The translations under genes were made by a program, and so were the position numbers. The notes beneath the pieces were generated by a model that was given only the letters and a program-made list of their open reading frames with translations, did not search any database and had not been told where the DNA came from. 55,855 nucleotides of DNA from an uncultured Holdemania sp. (lineage in GTDB: Bacteria > Bacillota_I > Bacilli_A > Erysipelotrichales > Erysipelotrichaceae): positions 1 through 55,855 of the forward strand of contig CAMQTJ010000007.1 in the NCBI GenBank assembly GCA_947037125.1, written 5' to 3'. Of the stretch, positions 35,339 to 43,406 are shown in pieces. Within the stretch, counting starts at the first letter, position 1; the number at the start of each line of letters is the position of its first letter.

Positions 35339-36670
35339 TCAATAGTAATAATATTCATCTTTTAGCTTCACAATACAATAAATACTCACAACCATTGTAA
35401 GTAGTTCAGCCAACGGAATCGCTAAATAGACACCATTGATGTCAATTACATTAGGTAATATCAATAAACTTAATATAATAAACACAAATGATCTGCAAAA
35501 TGAAATAAAAGCAGAAATCCACCCATTTGATAATGCTGTAAACATTGATGATGCAAATATATTGATTCCTGCAAATAAATAGCATATTGAAAATAAATCA
35601 AAGCCTGAATAAGCTATAGCGAATACTTCAGGTTCATTAGAAGCAAAAATATTGATGATCATTCCTTTTGCAAAAAAGGCTGTAACAAACATTATTATTG
35701 ATGCACCTACTACAAAAATTATACTATATTTAAAATTTGCTCTTAATTGTTCATAATCTTTACTACCATAATTAAAACTAATAACAGGTGCTATTCCACT
35801 TGAATAACCCATAAATATCGCTGTCAGTAAAAATTGGGCATATAAAATAATTGATATAGCTGCAATTCCTTGTTCTCCCACAAATTTCATCATGTAATAA
35901 TTAAACATAACAGTAGTGATTGCAACTGCAAGATTAGTTACCATTTCAGAAATACCATTTGAACATATTTTTAATAAATCACTTAAGATAAATTTAAACT
36001 TAACAAAATTAAGTGTTGATCCTCTAAAAATACTAAAATATAATATACCAAAAAGTGCTGGAATACTATAACCAATACCTGTTGCAAGGGCTGCACCTTG
36101 TACTCCCATATCAAAATTAACAATAAAAACATAGTCCAATACAATATTAGCAACACCTCCCAAAATTGTTACAATCAAACCATAATTGGGTTTACCTGCT
36201 GTTGTAAAGAAAAATTGAAACAATAATTGTAATATCGACATTGGGGCAAATAACATTAATACACTTAAATAATCATAACAATATTGATAAATAGCATCAT
36301 TAGCTCCTAATAATTTTATAATTGATTCAATATTTAATAATGTTATACTTGAAATTAATATACCAACTATTATACCGATAACAACAATACTAGAAAAAAC
36401 TTGCTTTGCTTTTTGATAATTATTTTCTCCCATCTCTTTACCAATTATGGCACTTGCTCCTGTAGAAAACATAATACCAAATCCAATAATAATTGAAGAT
36501 ATTGGATAGACAATATTAAGTGAAGCTAGAGCATTATCGTCAATGAAATTCGCAACAAATACTCCATCAACCATTGTATACATTGATAAAAATACCATCA
36601 TAATAATTGATGGCATTGCAAACTTTAATAAAGATGCAAATGTGTGTTTTATTGCTAATTGATTATTCAT
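35339..36670 (-). CDS. MATE family efflux transporter (MepA-like)
   Basis: The 443-residue protein has 12 membrane helices in two similar halves, starting with the MATE pattern (FAMPSIIMMVFLSMYTMVDGVFVANF). It is a cation-coupled exporter of drugs or metabolites; the substrate is unknown. The SD is weak (AGG). The XRE pseudogene downstream may once have been its regulator. Confidence 0.93.
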   Translation of the reverse strand: MNNQLAIKHTFASLLKFAMPSIIMMVFLSMYTMVDGVFVANFIDDNALASLNIVYPISSIIIGFGIMFSTGASAIIGKEMGENNYQKAKQVFSSIVVIGIIVGILISSITLLNIESIIKLLGANDAIYQYCYDYLSVLMLFAPMSILQLLFQFFFTTAGKPNYGLIVTILGGVANIVLDYVFIVNFDMGVQGAALATGIGYSIPALFGILYFSIFRGSTLNFVKFKFILSDLLKICSNGISEMVTNLAVAITTVMFNYYMMKFVGEQGIAAISIILYAQFLLTAIFMGYSSGIAPVISFNYGSKDYEQLRANFKYSIIFVVGASIIMFVTAFFAKGMIINIFASNEPEVFAIAYSGFDLFSICYLFAGINIFASSMFTALSNGWISAFISFCRSFVFIILSLLILPNVIDINGVYLAIPLAELLTMVVSIYCIVKLKDEYYYY

Positions 36671-36692
36671 ACTTTAACCTAACTTCTTCCCA

Positions 36693-36718
36693 TAAAAAAA
36701 TAGTAATTGAATACTATT
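36693..36718 (-). terminator. Terminator of gmk
   Basis: On the minus strand AATAGTA/TACTATT with a short loop and seven T. The stem includes the gmk stop codon. Confidence 0.75.
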
Positions 36719-37283
36719 AATTTTGCATGTGTCTTTTAATAATTAATGATACTATATCTGATGCTAATTTAACATCTTCATTACAAACCACATATTTATA
36801 ACCACAAATAAGCTTCATTTCAGAAACAGCCTTGCTTAATCTTTGTTGTATTACTTCTTCAGCCTCTGTACCACGTGATCTAATGCGATTTTCTAATTCT
36901 TGCATATTTGGCGGAGTGATAAAAATAGTAAGTGCATCAGAACATTTTTCAGCTATTTGCATACACCCTTCAACTTCTATTTCTAAAATAACATTACGCC
37001 CTTGATTAATTAAATCTTGTGCTCTTTTCATTGGAGTACCATAATAATTCCCAACAAATTCAGCGTATTCTAATAATTCACAATTCTCAATTGCTTGCTT
37101 AAATTGGTCTTTAGTTACAAAATCATAATTAACACCGTCAACTTCTCCATTACGTGGAAGTCTTGTTGTCATTGAAATACTATAAGATAACTTTAATTCC
37201 TCATCACTCATTATCTGTTTAACAACACAACCCTTACCAACCCCACTTGGTCCACTTAATACAATTAAAAGTCCTTTTTTCAT
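36717..37283 (-). CDS. gmk: Guanylate kinase
   Basis: The 188-residue enzyme has the P-loop SGPSGVGKG (9-17), the GMP-binding TTRLPRNGEVDGVNYDFV region and the RSRGTEAEEVIQQRL lid segment. It turns GMP into GDP. The SD (AGGAGAG) lies before the ATG. It is divergent from rqcH. Confidence 0.97.
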   Translation of the reverse strand: MKKGLLIVLSGPSGVGKGCVVKQIMSDEELKLSYSISMTTRLPRNGEVDGVNYDFVTKDQFKQAIENCELLEYAEFVGNYYGTPMKRAQDLINQGRNVILEIEVEGCMQIAEKCSDALTIFITPPNMQELENRIRSRGTEAEEVIQQRLSKAVSEMKLICGYKYVVCNEDVKLASDIVSLIIKRHMQN

Positions 37284-37478
37284 GTCAATTACTCTCCTAT
37301 AATATACTATATTTTACTGATTACTTGGTCATAAGTCAAATATTTTTAAATAAAGTTTCTATTTCGATCATTCTTGGTGAAAAATACAGTAAAAAAATAA
37401 TAAAAGTTGTTTACTCAAAACAAATAAAGCATAAAAATTTGTGTTATAATAATAAAACAAATGAAAGTTGGAATAAAT

Positions 37479-39134
37479 ATGGCGTTAGATGGAATCATTT
37501 TAAGTAAAATAAACAGCGAATTACAAAATTATCTACCTTTTAAATTAAATAAAATATATGATATTTCAAGTAATGAAATATTACTACAATGTCGTAGTAA
37601 CAGAAGTAAATTAAGTTTAATTATTTCGTGTCATTCAATATATAATCGTATTAACATTACAACCAATACTTATCCTACACCTTTAACACCTTCACAATTT
37701 GTAATGGTCTTAAGAAAATATACTGAAAGTGGATTAGTTGTTTCAATAGAACAATATGATTATGATCGTTATTTGAAATTAGAAATTCAAATACGTAATG
37801 AAATTGGTGATAAGGTAACAAGATTTTTATATATTGAATTAATGGGTAAATATGCAAATATTATCTTAGTTAATGAAGAAAATAAAATAGTTGATGCTTT
37901 AAAAAGAATTCCGCCTTTTGAAAACTCATCAAGAACTATTTTACCTTCAGCTATTTTTAAACAAGCTAAAGTTCAAGAAAAACAAAATCCTTATGAAAAT
38001 CCAGTTATTGATTTTGAACAAAACCTTACTAGTCAACTTCAAGGATTTTCACCTTTGCTTACAAAGGAATTTGAATATCGTTTAGCTAATGGTGAACAAT
38101 ATAAAGATATAATTGAATTAATGAAAAATTCAAATAATTTATATGTGCATGATAGTTTAAAAGATGATTCTTATCATGTATTACCTCTTACTCATTTAAA
38201 ATCAAAATATAAAAATTACCCAATTAATCAAGCTCTTGATATTATCTATTTTAGTAAAGAAGAAAAAGATCGTATTAGACAAACTACTGGAGATTTATTT
38301 AAACTTGTTAAAAGAGAAATTAAACACTTAACTCAAAAATTACCAAAGCTAACTGAAAGTTATAATCAAGCACTAGATTGTGAAAAATGGCAAGAGTATG
38401 GCGACTATTTAAACGCATATAGCTATCAAATTAATAAAGGTGATACAAACATTACTTTTGAACGATTTGACATGGATGGAGACATTACAATACCTTTAGA
38501 TAGTAAATTAGATGGTAAAGGTAATGCGAAACTATGTTTCAAAAAATATAACAAAGGAAAAAAAGGTCAAATACATTTATTACAACAAATAGAAATCTGT
38601 AAAGAAGAACTAGAATACTTTAATGCCCTATTCATGCAACTAGAAATAGCTAACTTTAATGATGCTATTGAAATTAGAGATGATCTTGTTAAAAACAATT
38701 ACTTAAAAGCAAAACAAACTAAAAATAAAAAACCTAAAAAAATTGTAGCACCTAATATTACTACATTAAAAATTGATGATTATGAAATAACGTTTGGTAA
38801 AAATAATATACAAAATGATTATATTACATTCAAATATGCAAAAAAAGACTATACATGGTTTCATGCTAAAGACTTTCATGGAAGTCATTTAGTTATTAAT
38901 AGCAGTGATTTAAATGAAAAAATAATTCGTATAGCTGCAAATATAGCTGCCTATTATTCAACAGGTAAAATGTCTAGTAGTGTACCTGTAAATTATTGTA
39001 AGGTATCACAATTAAAAAAAATACCAGCATCAAAACTTGGACTTGTCCAACTAACAAGTTACAAAACCATATATATTGATCCTGATAAAGATTTAATTGA
39101 AGATTTATTAAGTGAACACAAAATAACAAAGTAA
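37479..39134 (+). CDS. rqcH: Rqc2-like ribosome quality control protein RqcH (NFACT family)
   Basis: The 551-residue protein has NFACT-N (MALDGIILSKINSELQNYL at the start), a long coiled-coil middle (about 260-420), and the C-terminal NFACT-R domain (YTWFHAKDFHGSHLVI). In B. subtilis RqcH binds stalled 50S subunits and adds C-terminal alanine tails. I chose MALDGI at 37479 as in the family, although the SD there is weak; an ATG at 37461 would add six residues. An extended -10 (TGTTATAAT, 37442-37450) lies just upstream. Confidence 0.94.
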   Translation: MALDGIILSKINSELQNYLPFKLNKIYDISSNEILLQCRSNRSKLSLIISCHSIYNRINITTNTYPTPLTPSQFVMVLRKYTESGLVVSIEQYDYDRYLKLEIQIRNEIGDKVTRFLYIELMGKYANIILVNEENKIVDALKRIPPFENSSRTILPSAIFKQAKVQEKQNPYENPVIDFEQNLTSQLQGFSPLLTKEFEYRLANGEQYKDIIELMKNSNNLYVHDSLKDDSYHVLPLTHLKSKYKNYPINQALDIIYFSKEEKDRIRQTTGDLFKLVKREIKHLTQKLPKLTESYNQALDCEKWQEYGDYLNAYSYQINKGDTNITFERFDMDGDITIPLDSKLDGKGNAKLCFKKYNKGKKGQIHLLQQIEICKEELEYFNALFMQLEIANFNDAIEIRDDLVKNNYLKAKQTKNKKPKKIVAPNITTLKIDDYEITFGKNNIQNDYITFKYAKKDYTWFHAKDFHGSHLVINSSDLNEKIIRIAANIAAYYSTGKMSSSVPVNYCKVSQLKKIPASKLGLVQLTSYKTIYIDPDKDLIEDLLSEHKITK

Positions 39135-39158
39135 AAAAAACTCATAAGAGTTTTTTTT
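39133..39158. terminator. Bidirectional terminator
   Basis: AAAAAACTC-ATAA-GAGTTTTTT with A and T runs on its two sides. It overlaps the rqcH stop region and the end of the M28 gene on the other strand. Confidence 0.88.
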
Positions 39159-40070
39159 ACTTAATAATTTTTAATAATGAATTTGTAATAAGTTCAATAT
39201 TTTTTAAATCAAAAACAATATCTTTATTAGTATGAATCTTATCTAAATAATATCCAAAACGATTTTTATTACAAGAACAAATCCCTATATTAACAGGAAA
39301 ATATATTTGATCAGATGGGTATAAAAATAATTTATCTTTACTTCCAATTATATTTTTCTTATCATTTTTAAATGCATTCATAATCTTATCATAAAATTCT
39401 TGTGTTATTTTTTTGAAGGTAAAATCAAAATATTATCACCATCAGAAACACAATCTAAGTTAATTAATATTTTTTCATTAAAATTAATCTTTGAATTTTT
39501 TATAAATTGTCCACTACCTAACAATCCTTTTTCCTCATTATCAAAAAAAATAAAAGCTACATCATTTAACTTATCTAATTTATTTATCATTTCAATTAAA
39601 CAAACAACGCCTGATGTATTATCATTATAATTATTCTTATTTGAAATACCAAAAAATATCATTATTACTACTAAAAATATAAATAATATACAAAACAATA
39701 TAACATTATAGTTAATTCCTAAAAACATGTTAAGTCCTAAATATACTATACCACATATTAAAAGCATAACTATTGTTAAAAACATTTGATAAATAATATA
39801 TAAACAAATAGAAAATGGAAAACAGATATTTGGTACAAATAAATTTGCACATGTATCATAATGAGCACTAATAATAATTTTACAACTATTAATATCCCCT
39901 ACTACAATGTTTCTGCTTTTCATAATTCCTTCAGACTTTATTGTATATTTAAAATTCTTTTTGTCTAAAAATTCACTAATAACTTTTATAAAAATTGACT
40001 TTTGTTTATTGGAGTTTCTAACTATATGATTATCTAAAATATCTTGTGCAGTACTTGAACTTAAGATAAT
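39157..40070 (-). pseudogene. M28 family zinc peptidase with membrane helices, frameshifted and without normal start
   Basis: The reading frames carry the M28 pattern: AHYDT (zinc His/Asp), two to three hydrophobic helices, NYNDNTSGVV (bridging Asp), FFDNEEKGLLGS (Glu pair), LINLDCVSDG (Asp) and, in another frame, GYYLDKIHTNKD with the last His. The frames break at a run of seven A (plus strand T 39408-39414). One more A, or a -1 slip on A_AAA_AAA, gives SKKITQEFYDKIMNAFKND. The 5' end is also odd: the homologous frame extends to 40070 without ATG, GTG or TTG; the first ATG (39923) lies after about 49 codons of plausible coding sequence. It is most likely a decaying gene; slippage plus an AUU start at 40070 is an alternative. 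Confidence 0.75.
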
Positions 40071-40792
40071 TTACCTTCGTTAGCAAGTCTTTTTAATTGT
40101 TTGATTTCAAAAGGTTTTAATAAACGATATTCACCTTGTCTTAAACCATCTACAGTTAAGAATCCCAATTTTTTACGATGTAATCTTTTTACTTCAAAAC
40201 CAAAATATTCACACATTCTTTTAACTTGACGATTACGACCTTCTTGTATCGTTAAATCAAAAGTTGTTAATTTCTTACTGAAATCTTTATTAGTAATCCA
40301 TACTTTTGCAGGTAATGTTTTGATACCATCATCTAAAGTAATACCTTTTTCCATTTCCTTAATTTGATCAGTTTCAAATATTCCATCAATATGTACTTCA
40401 TAAGTTTTAGGTATATGAAAAGATGGGTGAATAATTTGATTCGCAAATTCTCCATCATTAGTCATAATTAAAACACCTGTAGTATCATAATCTAAACGTC
40501 CTACAGGAAATACTCTTTCCTTAACTCCCATTACATCAATAACAGTTAAACGACTATGTTCATCATTTAACGTGCATAAAGATTTTTTAGGTTTATTCAT
40601 TACATAATAAACTTTACTTTCTTTATTTATTTGTTTTCCTTCAACTATAATTTGAGCACCACTTTTCACTTTAAAACCAAGTTCTGTAATGATAACTCCA
40701 TCAACACTAACTTTACCTTGTTTCATTAATTCTTCTGCTTTTCTTCGTGATGTAACACCACTTTGAGCAATAACTTTTTGTAGTCTTTCCAT
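40061..40792 (-). CDS. rluB: RluB/RsuA family pseudouridine synthase
   Basis: The 243-residue protein has an N-terminal S4 domain (1-60, SGVTSRRKAEELMKQGKV) and a catalytic domain with GRLDYDTTGVLIMTNDGE (catalytic Asp) and the EGRNRQVKRMCEYFG C-terminal motif. It modifies a uridine in 23S (RluB) or 16S rRNA; RluB-type fits B. subtilis homologues. I chose the ATG at 40792, 6 nt after GGATGTG. The 3' end overlaps the open M28 frame. Confidence 0.93.
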   Translation of the reverse strand: MERLQKVIAQSGVTSRRKAEELMKQGKVSVDGVIITELGFKVKSGAQIIVEGKQINKESKVYYVMNKPKKSLCTLNDEHSRLTVIDVMGVKERVFPVGRLDYDTTGVLIMTNDGEFANQIIHPSFHIPKTYEVHIDGIFETDQIKEMEKGITLDDGIKTLPAKVWITNKDFSKKLTTFDLTIQEGRNRQVKRMCEYFGFEVKRLHRKKLGFLTVDGLRQGEYRLLKPFEIKQLKRLANEGKLS

Positions 40793-40846
40793 AAAATCAC
40801 ATCCATTCATCTACATTTTAACATTAATCGTTAAATATTAATAGCA

Positions 40847-40878
40847 AAAGATATTATAGTGTAAACTATAATATCTTT
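40847..40878. terminator. Hairpin terminator after spmB
   Basis: A perfect 14-bp stem (AAAGATATTATAGT/ACTATAATATCTTT, loop GTAA). The T tail on either strand is only three bases plus the stem end, so efficiency is uncertain. Confidence 0.6.
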
Positions 40879-40977
40879 ATAGGACTAAATTTTAAGCATT
40901 GATATAACTACTGTATCGATTTACTCGAACTTATTAATTATGAAAGCTTTCAAAACATTAAAAATTTTTAATGCTTA

Positions 40978-41496
40978 TTATTTAAAAAATATAATAGTTA
41001 GCAATATGCCAACACTTATGCCTACAAAATCCGCAAATAATCCTATAGGAATTGCATTTTTTATTTTTTTAATTCCAACTGAAGAAAAATATAAAGTTAA
41101 TACATAAAATGTTGTATCAGTTGATCCCTGAATTACACTGCCCATTAATCCACTTAATGAATCAGGTCCATACACCTTAAATAAATCAACCATAATAGCC
41201 ATGGAAGCACCACCTGAAATTGGTCTAAACATGCACATTGGTACAATTGCATCAGGAATGTCTTTAGATAATGGAGCTAAAATACCAGAAAATATTTCAA
41301 ATAATTGTACTTCTTTAAGTAAGTTTACAATAAATATCATTGCTAAAAGACTAGTGAATATCGAAACAAATAAACTAATCCCTTCAACTGCTCCTTCAAT
41401 AAATAAATCAAAGGCATTACTTTTCTTAAAAAATGAAGTTAAAAATATAATTAGAATTAATATTGGTAGAATATAACTACTTAGACTTTCGATAAT
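40978..41496 (-). CDS. spmB: Spore maturation protein B (SpmB), apparent AUU start
   Basis: The full-length product would be 172 residues. The conserved C-terminal part (MCMFRPISGGASMAI, GSVIQGSTDTTFYVLTLYF) is clear from 41340 on. The frame continues upstream as IIESLSSYILPILILIIFL and FDLFIEGAVEGISLFVSIF, the normal SpmB N-terminus. No ATG, GTG or TTG lies there before an upstream stop. ATT at 41494-41496, 3 nt after AGGTGG, is the best start. It overlaps spmA by 20 nt. SpmA and SpmB act together in spore core dehydration in Bacillus. Confidence 0.85.
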   Translation of the reverse strand: MIESLSSYILPILILIIFLTSFFKKSNAFDLFIEGAVEGISLFVSIFTSLLAMIFIVNLLKEVQLFEIFSGILAPLSKDIPDAIVPMCMFRPISGGASMAIMVDLFKVYGPDSLSGLMGSVIQGSTDTTFYVLTLYFSSVGIKKIKNAIPIGLFADFVGISVGILLTIIFFK

Positions 41497-42055
41497 TCCA
41501 CCACCTATCTAATGTTAAACCGGCAATTGAGGCACAAAATGTGGCTATAATTGCCAGTGGTATAAATGATGTAGCATCAACTGAACCATATTTATTACGA
41601 AGTGCAATAATATTTGTAGCGACTAATGTAACACCTGCTGTATTTAAAACTAGAAAAGTGACCATCGATCTTGTTGCTGTATCTTTATTTAAATTTTTTT
41701 CTTGCATTAACTTCATAGCTTTAAGTCCACTTGGTGTTGCAGCAAATCCTAGACCAAACATGTTAATTACAACATTTGCAGCTATATATTGAAGTATTTC
41801 ATCTTCGTCTTTTAAATCAGGAAACAAAAATTTTAATAATGGATTTAAACATTTTTGTAAAAATGCTAATACACCATTGTGTCTTGCTACATTTAAAATA
41901 CCCGCCCAAAATGATGTAGTAACAATAATTGGTATAACAAAATTTAAGGTATCCTCACCTACGTTAATAATTACATTATTAATTTCCACAATTCGATTAT
42001 TTATAAGACCAAAAATAATTGCGATAATAACTAAAACACTCCAAATTTTATTCAT
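41477..42055 (-). CDS. spmA: Spore maturation protein A (SpmA)
   Basis: The 192-residue protein has about four to five membrane helices and the family core (FVIPIIVTTSFWAGILNVA, NMFGLGFAATPSGLKAM). I chose the ATG at 42055, which overlaps the dacF stop by four bases (CTATGA), so translation is likely coupled. The order dacF-spmA-spmB is as in B. subtilis, where this operon is part of sporulation. Confidence 0.94.
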   Translation of the reverse strand: MNKIWSVLVIIAIIFGLINNRIVEINNVIINVGEDTLNFVIPIIVTTSFWAGILNVARHNGVLAFLQKCLNPLLKFLFPDLKDEDEILQYIAANVVINMFGLGFAATPSGLKAMKLMQEKNLNKDTATRSMVTFLVLNTAGVTLVATNIIALRNKYGSVDATSFIPLAIIATFCASIAGLTLDRWWNYRKSK

Positions 42056-43047
42056 AGACAAAAACCAAATAAACAATATTTTTTTTCTTTAACAGCTTTA
42101 TATACTTTACTCACAATATAATCTTCATATTTATATTGGACAACATATTCATTATTTTCTTTATCTAATTTTGCAAATATCTCTGCTTTTTGCAGTTCTT
42201 GATCATTACCTACTACTTGAAACGGTTCATCAATTACTATTTTGTAATCATCAATTATAAATTCTTGTTTATCTAATAGCGTTATCTTTTGAAATTCATT
42301 AAAATATTGAGTGTACTTTTCTTGTTGAAATTCGTAGCGTTCACCCATATTTAAGGTTACAATGGTCAATGTTAAATCTTCACTTTTAGCTGATGTTAAA
42401 AGACTTGATCCTGCCTTATTAGTAAATCCTGTTTTACCACCAATACATAAAGGAAAACTGTTCAACAACTTATTAGAATTATGAAAGGTAGTTCCCCAAT
42501 CACTTTTAAATTCCTTAGTTTTTATAATTTCACAAAACATTTCATTTTGAAGGGCATAATTCATTAAAATAGCTAAATCAACACAAGTTGAATAGTTACC
42601 AGCTTCAACAACATCCATACCATTAGGATTATTAAATTCTGTATTAACCATTCCAATTTCTTTGGCTTTTTCATTCATCATTTCCACAAATTTTTCAACA
42701 GTTCCACCGACTCTTGCACCAATTACTAAACTTGCATCATTGCCACTTTCAAGCATTAATCCATAAAGTAATGTACCCATCGATACTAATTGATCTTCTT
42801 TTAAGTAAATCATTTTACCACTAGCTGTATTTACTTCATCACCTACATACCAAACATCGCTAAAATCTCCATACTCAAGTGCAATAATGGCTGTCATTAT
42901 TTTCGTAATTGATGCAATACTTCGTATTTCTTCACTCCCGCTACTTTCTAAAATACGATTATCATCTGTCATTACGATATAATTACTCGCACTAACACTT
43001 GTAAAACTTATTGATAAAACAAATAGTAAAATCACAATTTTTCTCAT
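42052..43047 (-). CDS. dacF: D-alanyl-D-alanine carboxypeptidase (DacF-like)
   Basis: The 331-residue protein has a signal peptide (about 1-20, ending SVSA), then the peptidase S11 motifs: SITK (active-site Ser), SGN, and KTG in IGGKTGFTNKAG. It trims the terminal D-Ala from peptidoglycan stem peptides outside the membrane. The start ATG at 43047 has GGTG 6 nt upstream; ATG at 43053 or GTG at 43059 are alternatives. It leads the operon with spmA and spmB. Confidence 0.93.
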   Translation of the reverse strand: MRKIVILLFVLSISFTSVSASNYIVMTDDNRILESSGSEEIRSIASITKIMTAIIALEYGDFSDVWYVGDEVNTASGKMIYLKEDQLVSMGTLLYGLMLESGNDASLVIGARVGGTVEKFVEMMNEKAKEIGMVNTEFNNPNGMDVVEAGNYSTCVDLAILMNYALQNEMFCEIIKTKEFKSDWGTTFHNSNKLLNSFPLCIGGKTGFTNKAGSSLLTSAKSEDLTLTIVTLNMGERYEFQQEKYTQYFNEFQKITLLDKQEFIIDDYKIVIDEPFQVVGNDQELQKAEIFAKLDKENNEYVVQYKYEDYIVSKVYKAVKEKKYCLFGFCL

Positions 43048-43094
43048 TTTCATCACCACACTTTATTCTATTATCTTAATAATTTAAATAGAAC

Positions 43095-43123
43095 AAAAAA
43101 AGTCATTATCAAATGATAACAAC
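43095..43123 (-). terminator. Terminator after the ParB-like gene
   Basis: On the minus strand, TTATCA-TT-TGATAA with flanking partial pairing, followed by seven T, 17 nt past the stop at 43140. Confidence 0.65.
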
Positions 43124-43139
43124 TTAATTTATAAATGTT

Positions 43140-43406
43140 TTAATGTGTATTTTTACTACTCCAATTACCAGAACCTGCACAACTATGATCGTTAACAATC
43201 ATTACACTTGCAATATTTGCAGTATTTAAATCTTTAATGATACTACATCTTTTATGACCATCAAGTACTTCATATAAATCAGCATCAATTTTATTTACTC
43301 TTATTGGGATACTATTCCCAACACGTTTTACACTATTAAATAAATCTTCACTATAACTTGTATAATTAAACTTTATGTTTTCTATTCCTATTTTTATTAC
43401 TCGCAT
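43140..43406 (-). CDS. Small orphan ParB/sulfiredoxin-like domain protein
   Basis: The 88-residue protein begins MRVIKIGIENIKFNYTSYSE and has the ParB N-terminal pattern: an alternation of short helix and strand (SEDLFNSVKRVGNSIPIRV) and the VLDGHKRCSIIKDL motif, like the I-x-DGHxR box. There is no HTH domain, so it is not a chromosome-partitioning ParB. The last part (CAGSGNWSSKNTH) is odd and Ser-rich. The SD (GGGGAAAGC) precedes the ATG; the first 41 nt overlap the end of the surface glucosaminidase gene. Function is unknown. Confidence 0.6.
   Translation of the reverse strand: MRVIKIGIENIKFNYTSYSEDLFNSVKRVGNSIPIRVNKIDADLYEVLDGHKRCSIIKDLNTANIASVMIVNDHSCAGSGNWSSKNTH

Noticed and set aside
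40942-40951. GAAAGCTTTC palindrome, like part of a CcpA cre site
   Set aside because: The central CG and the 14-nt cre length are missing, and it lies downstream of spmB rather than at a promoter. A nearby perfect palindrome (CATTAAAAATTTTTAATG, 40956-40973) is simple A/T sequence.
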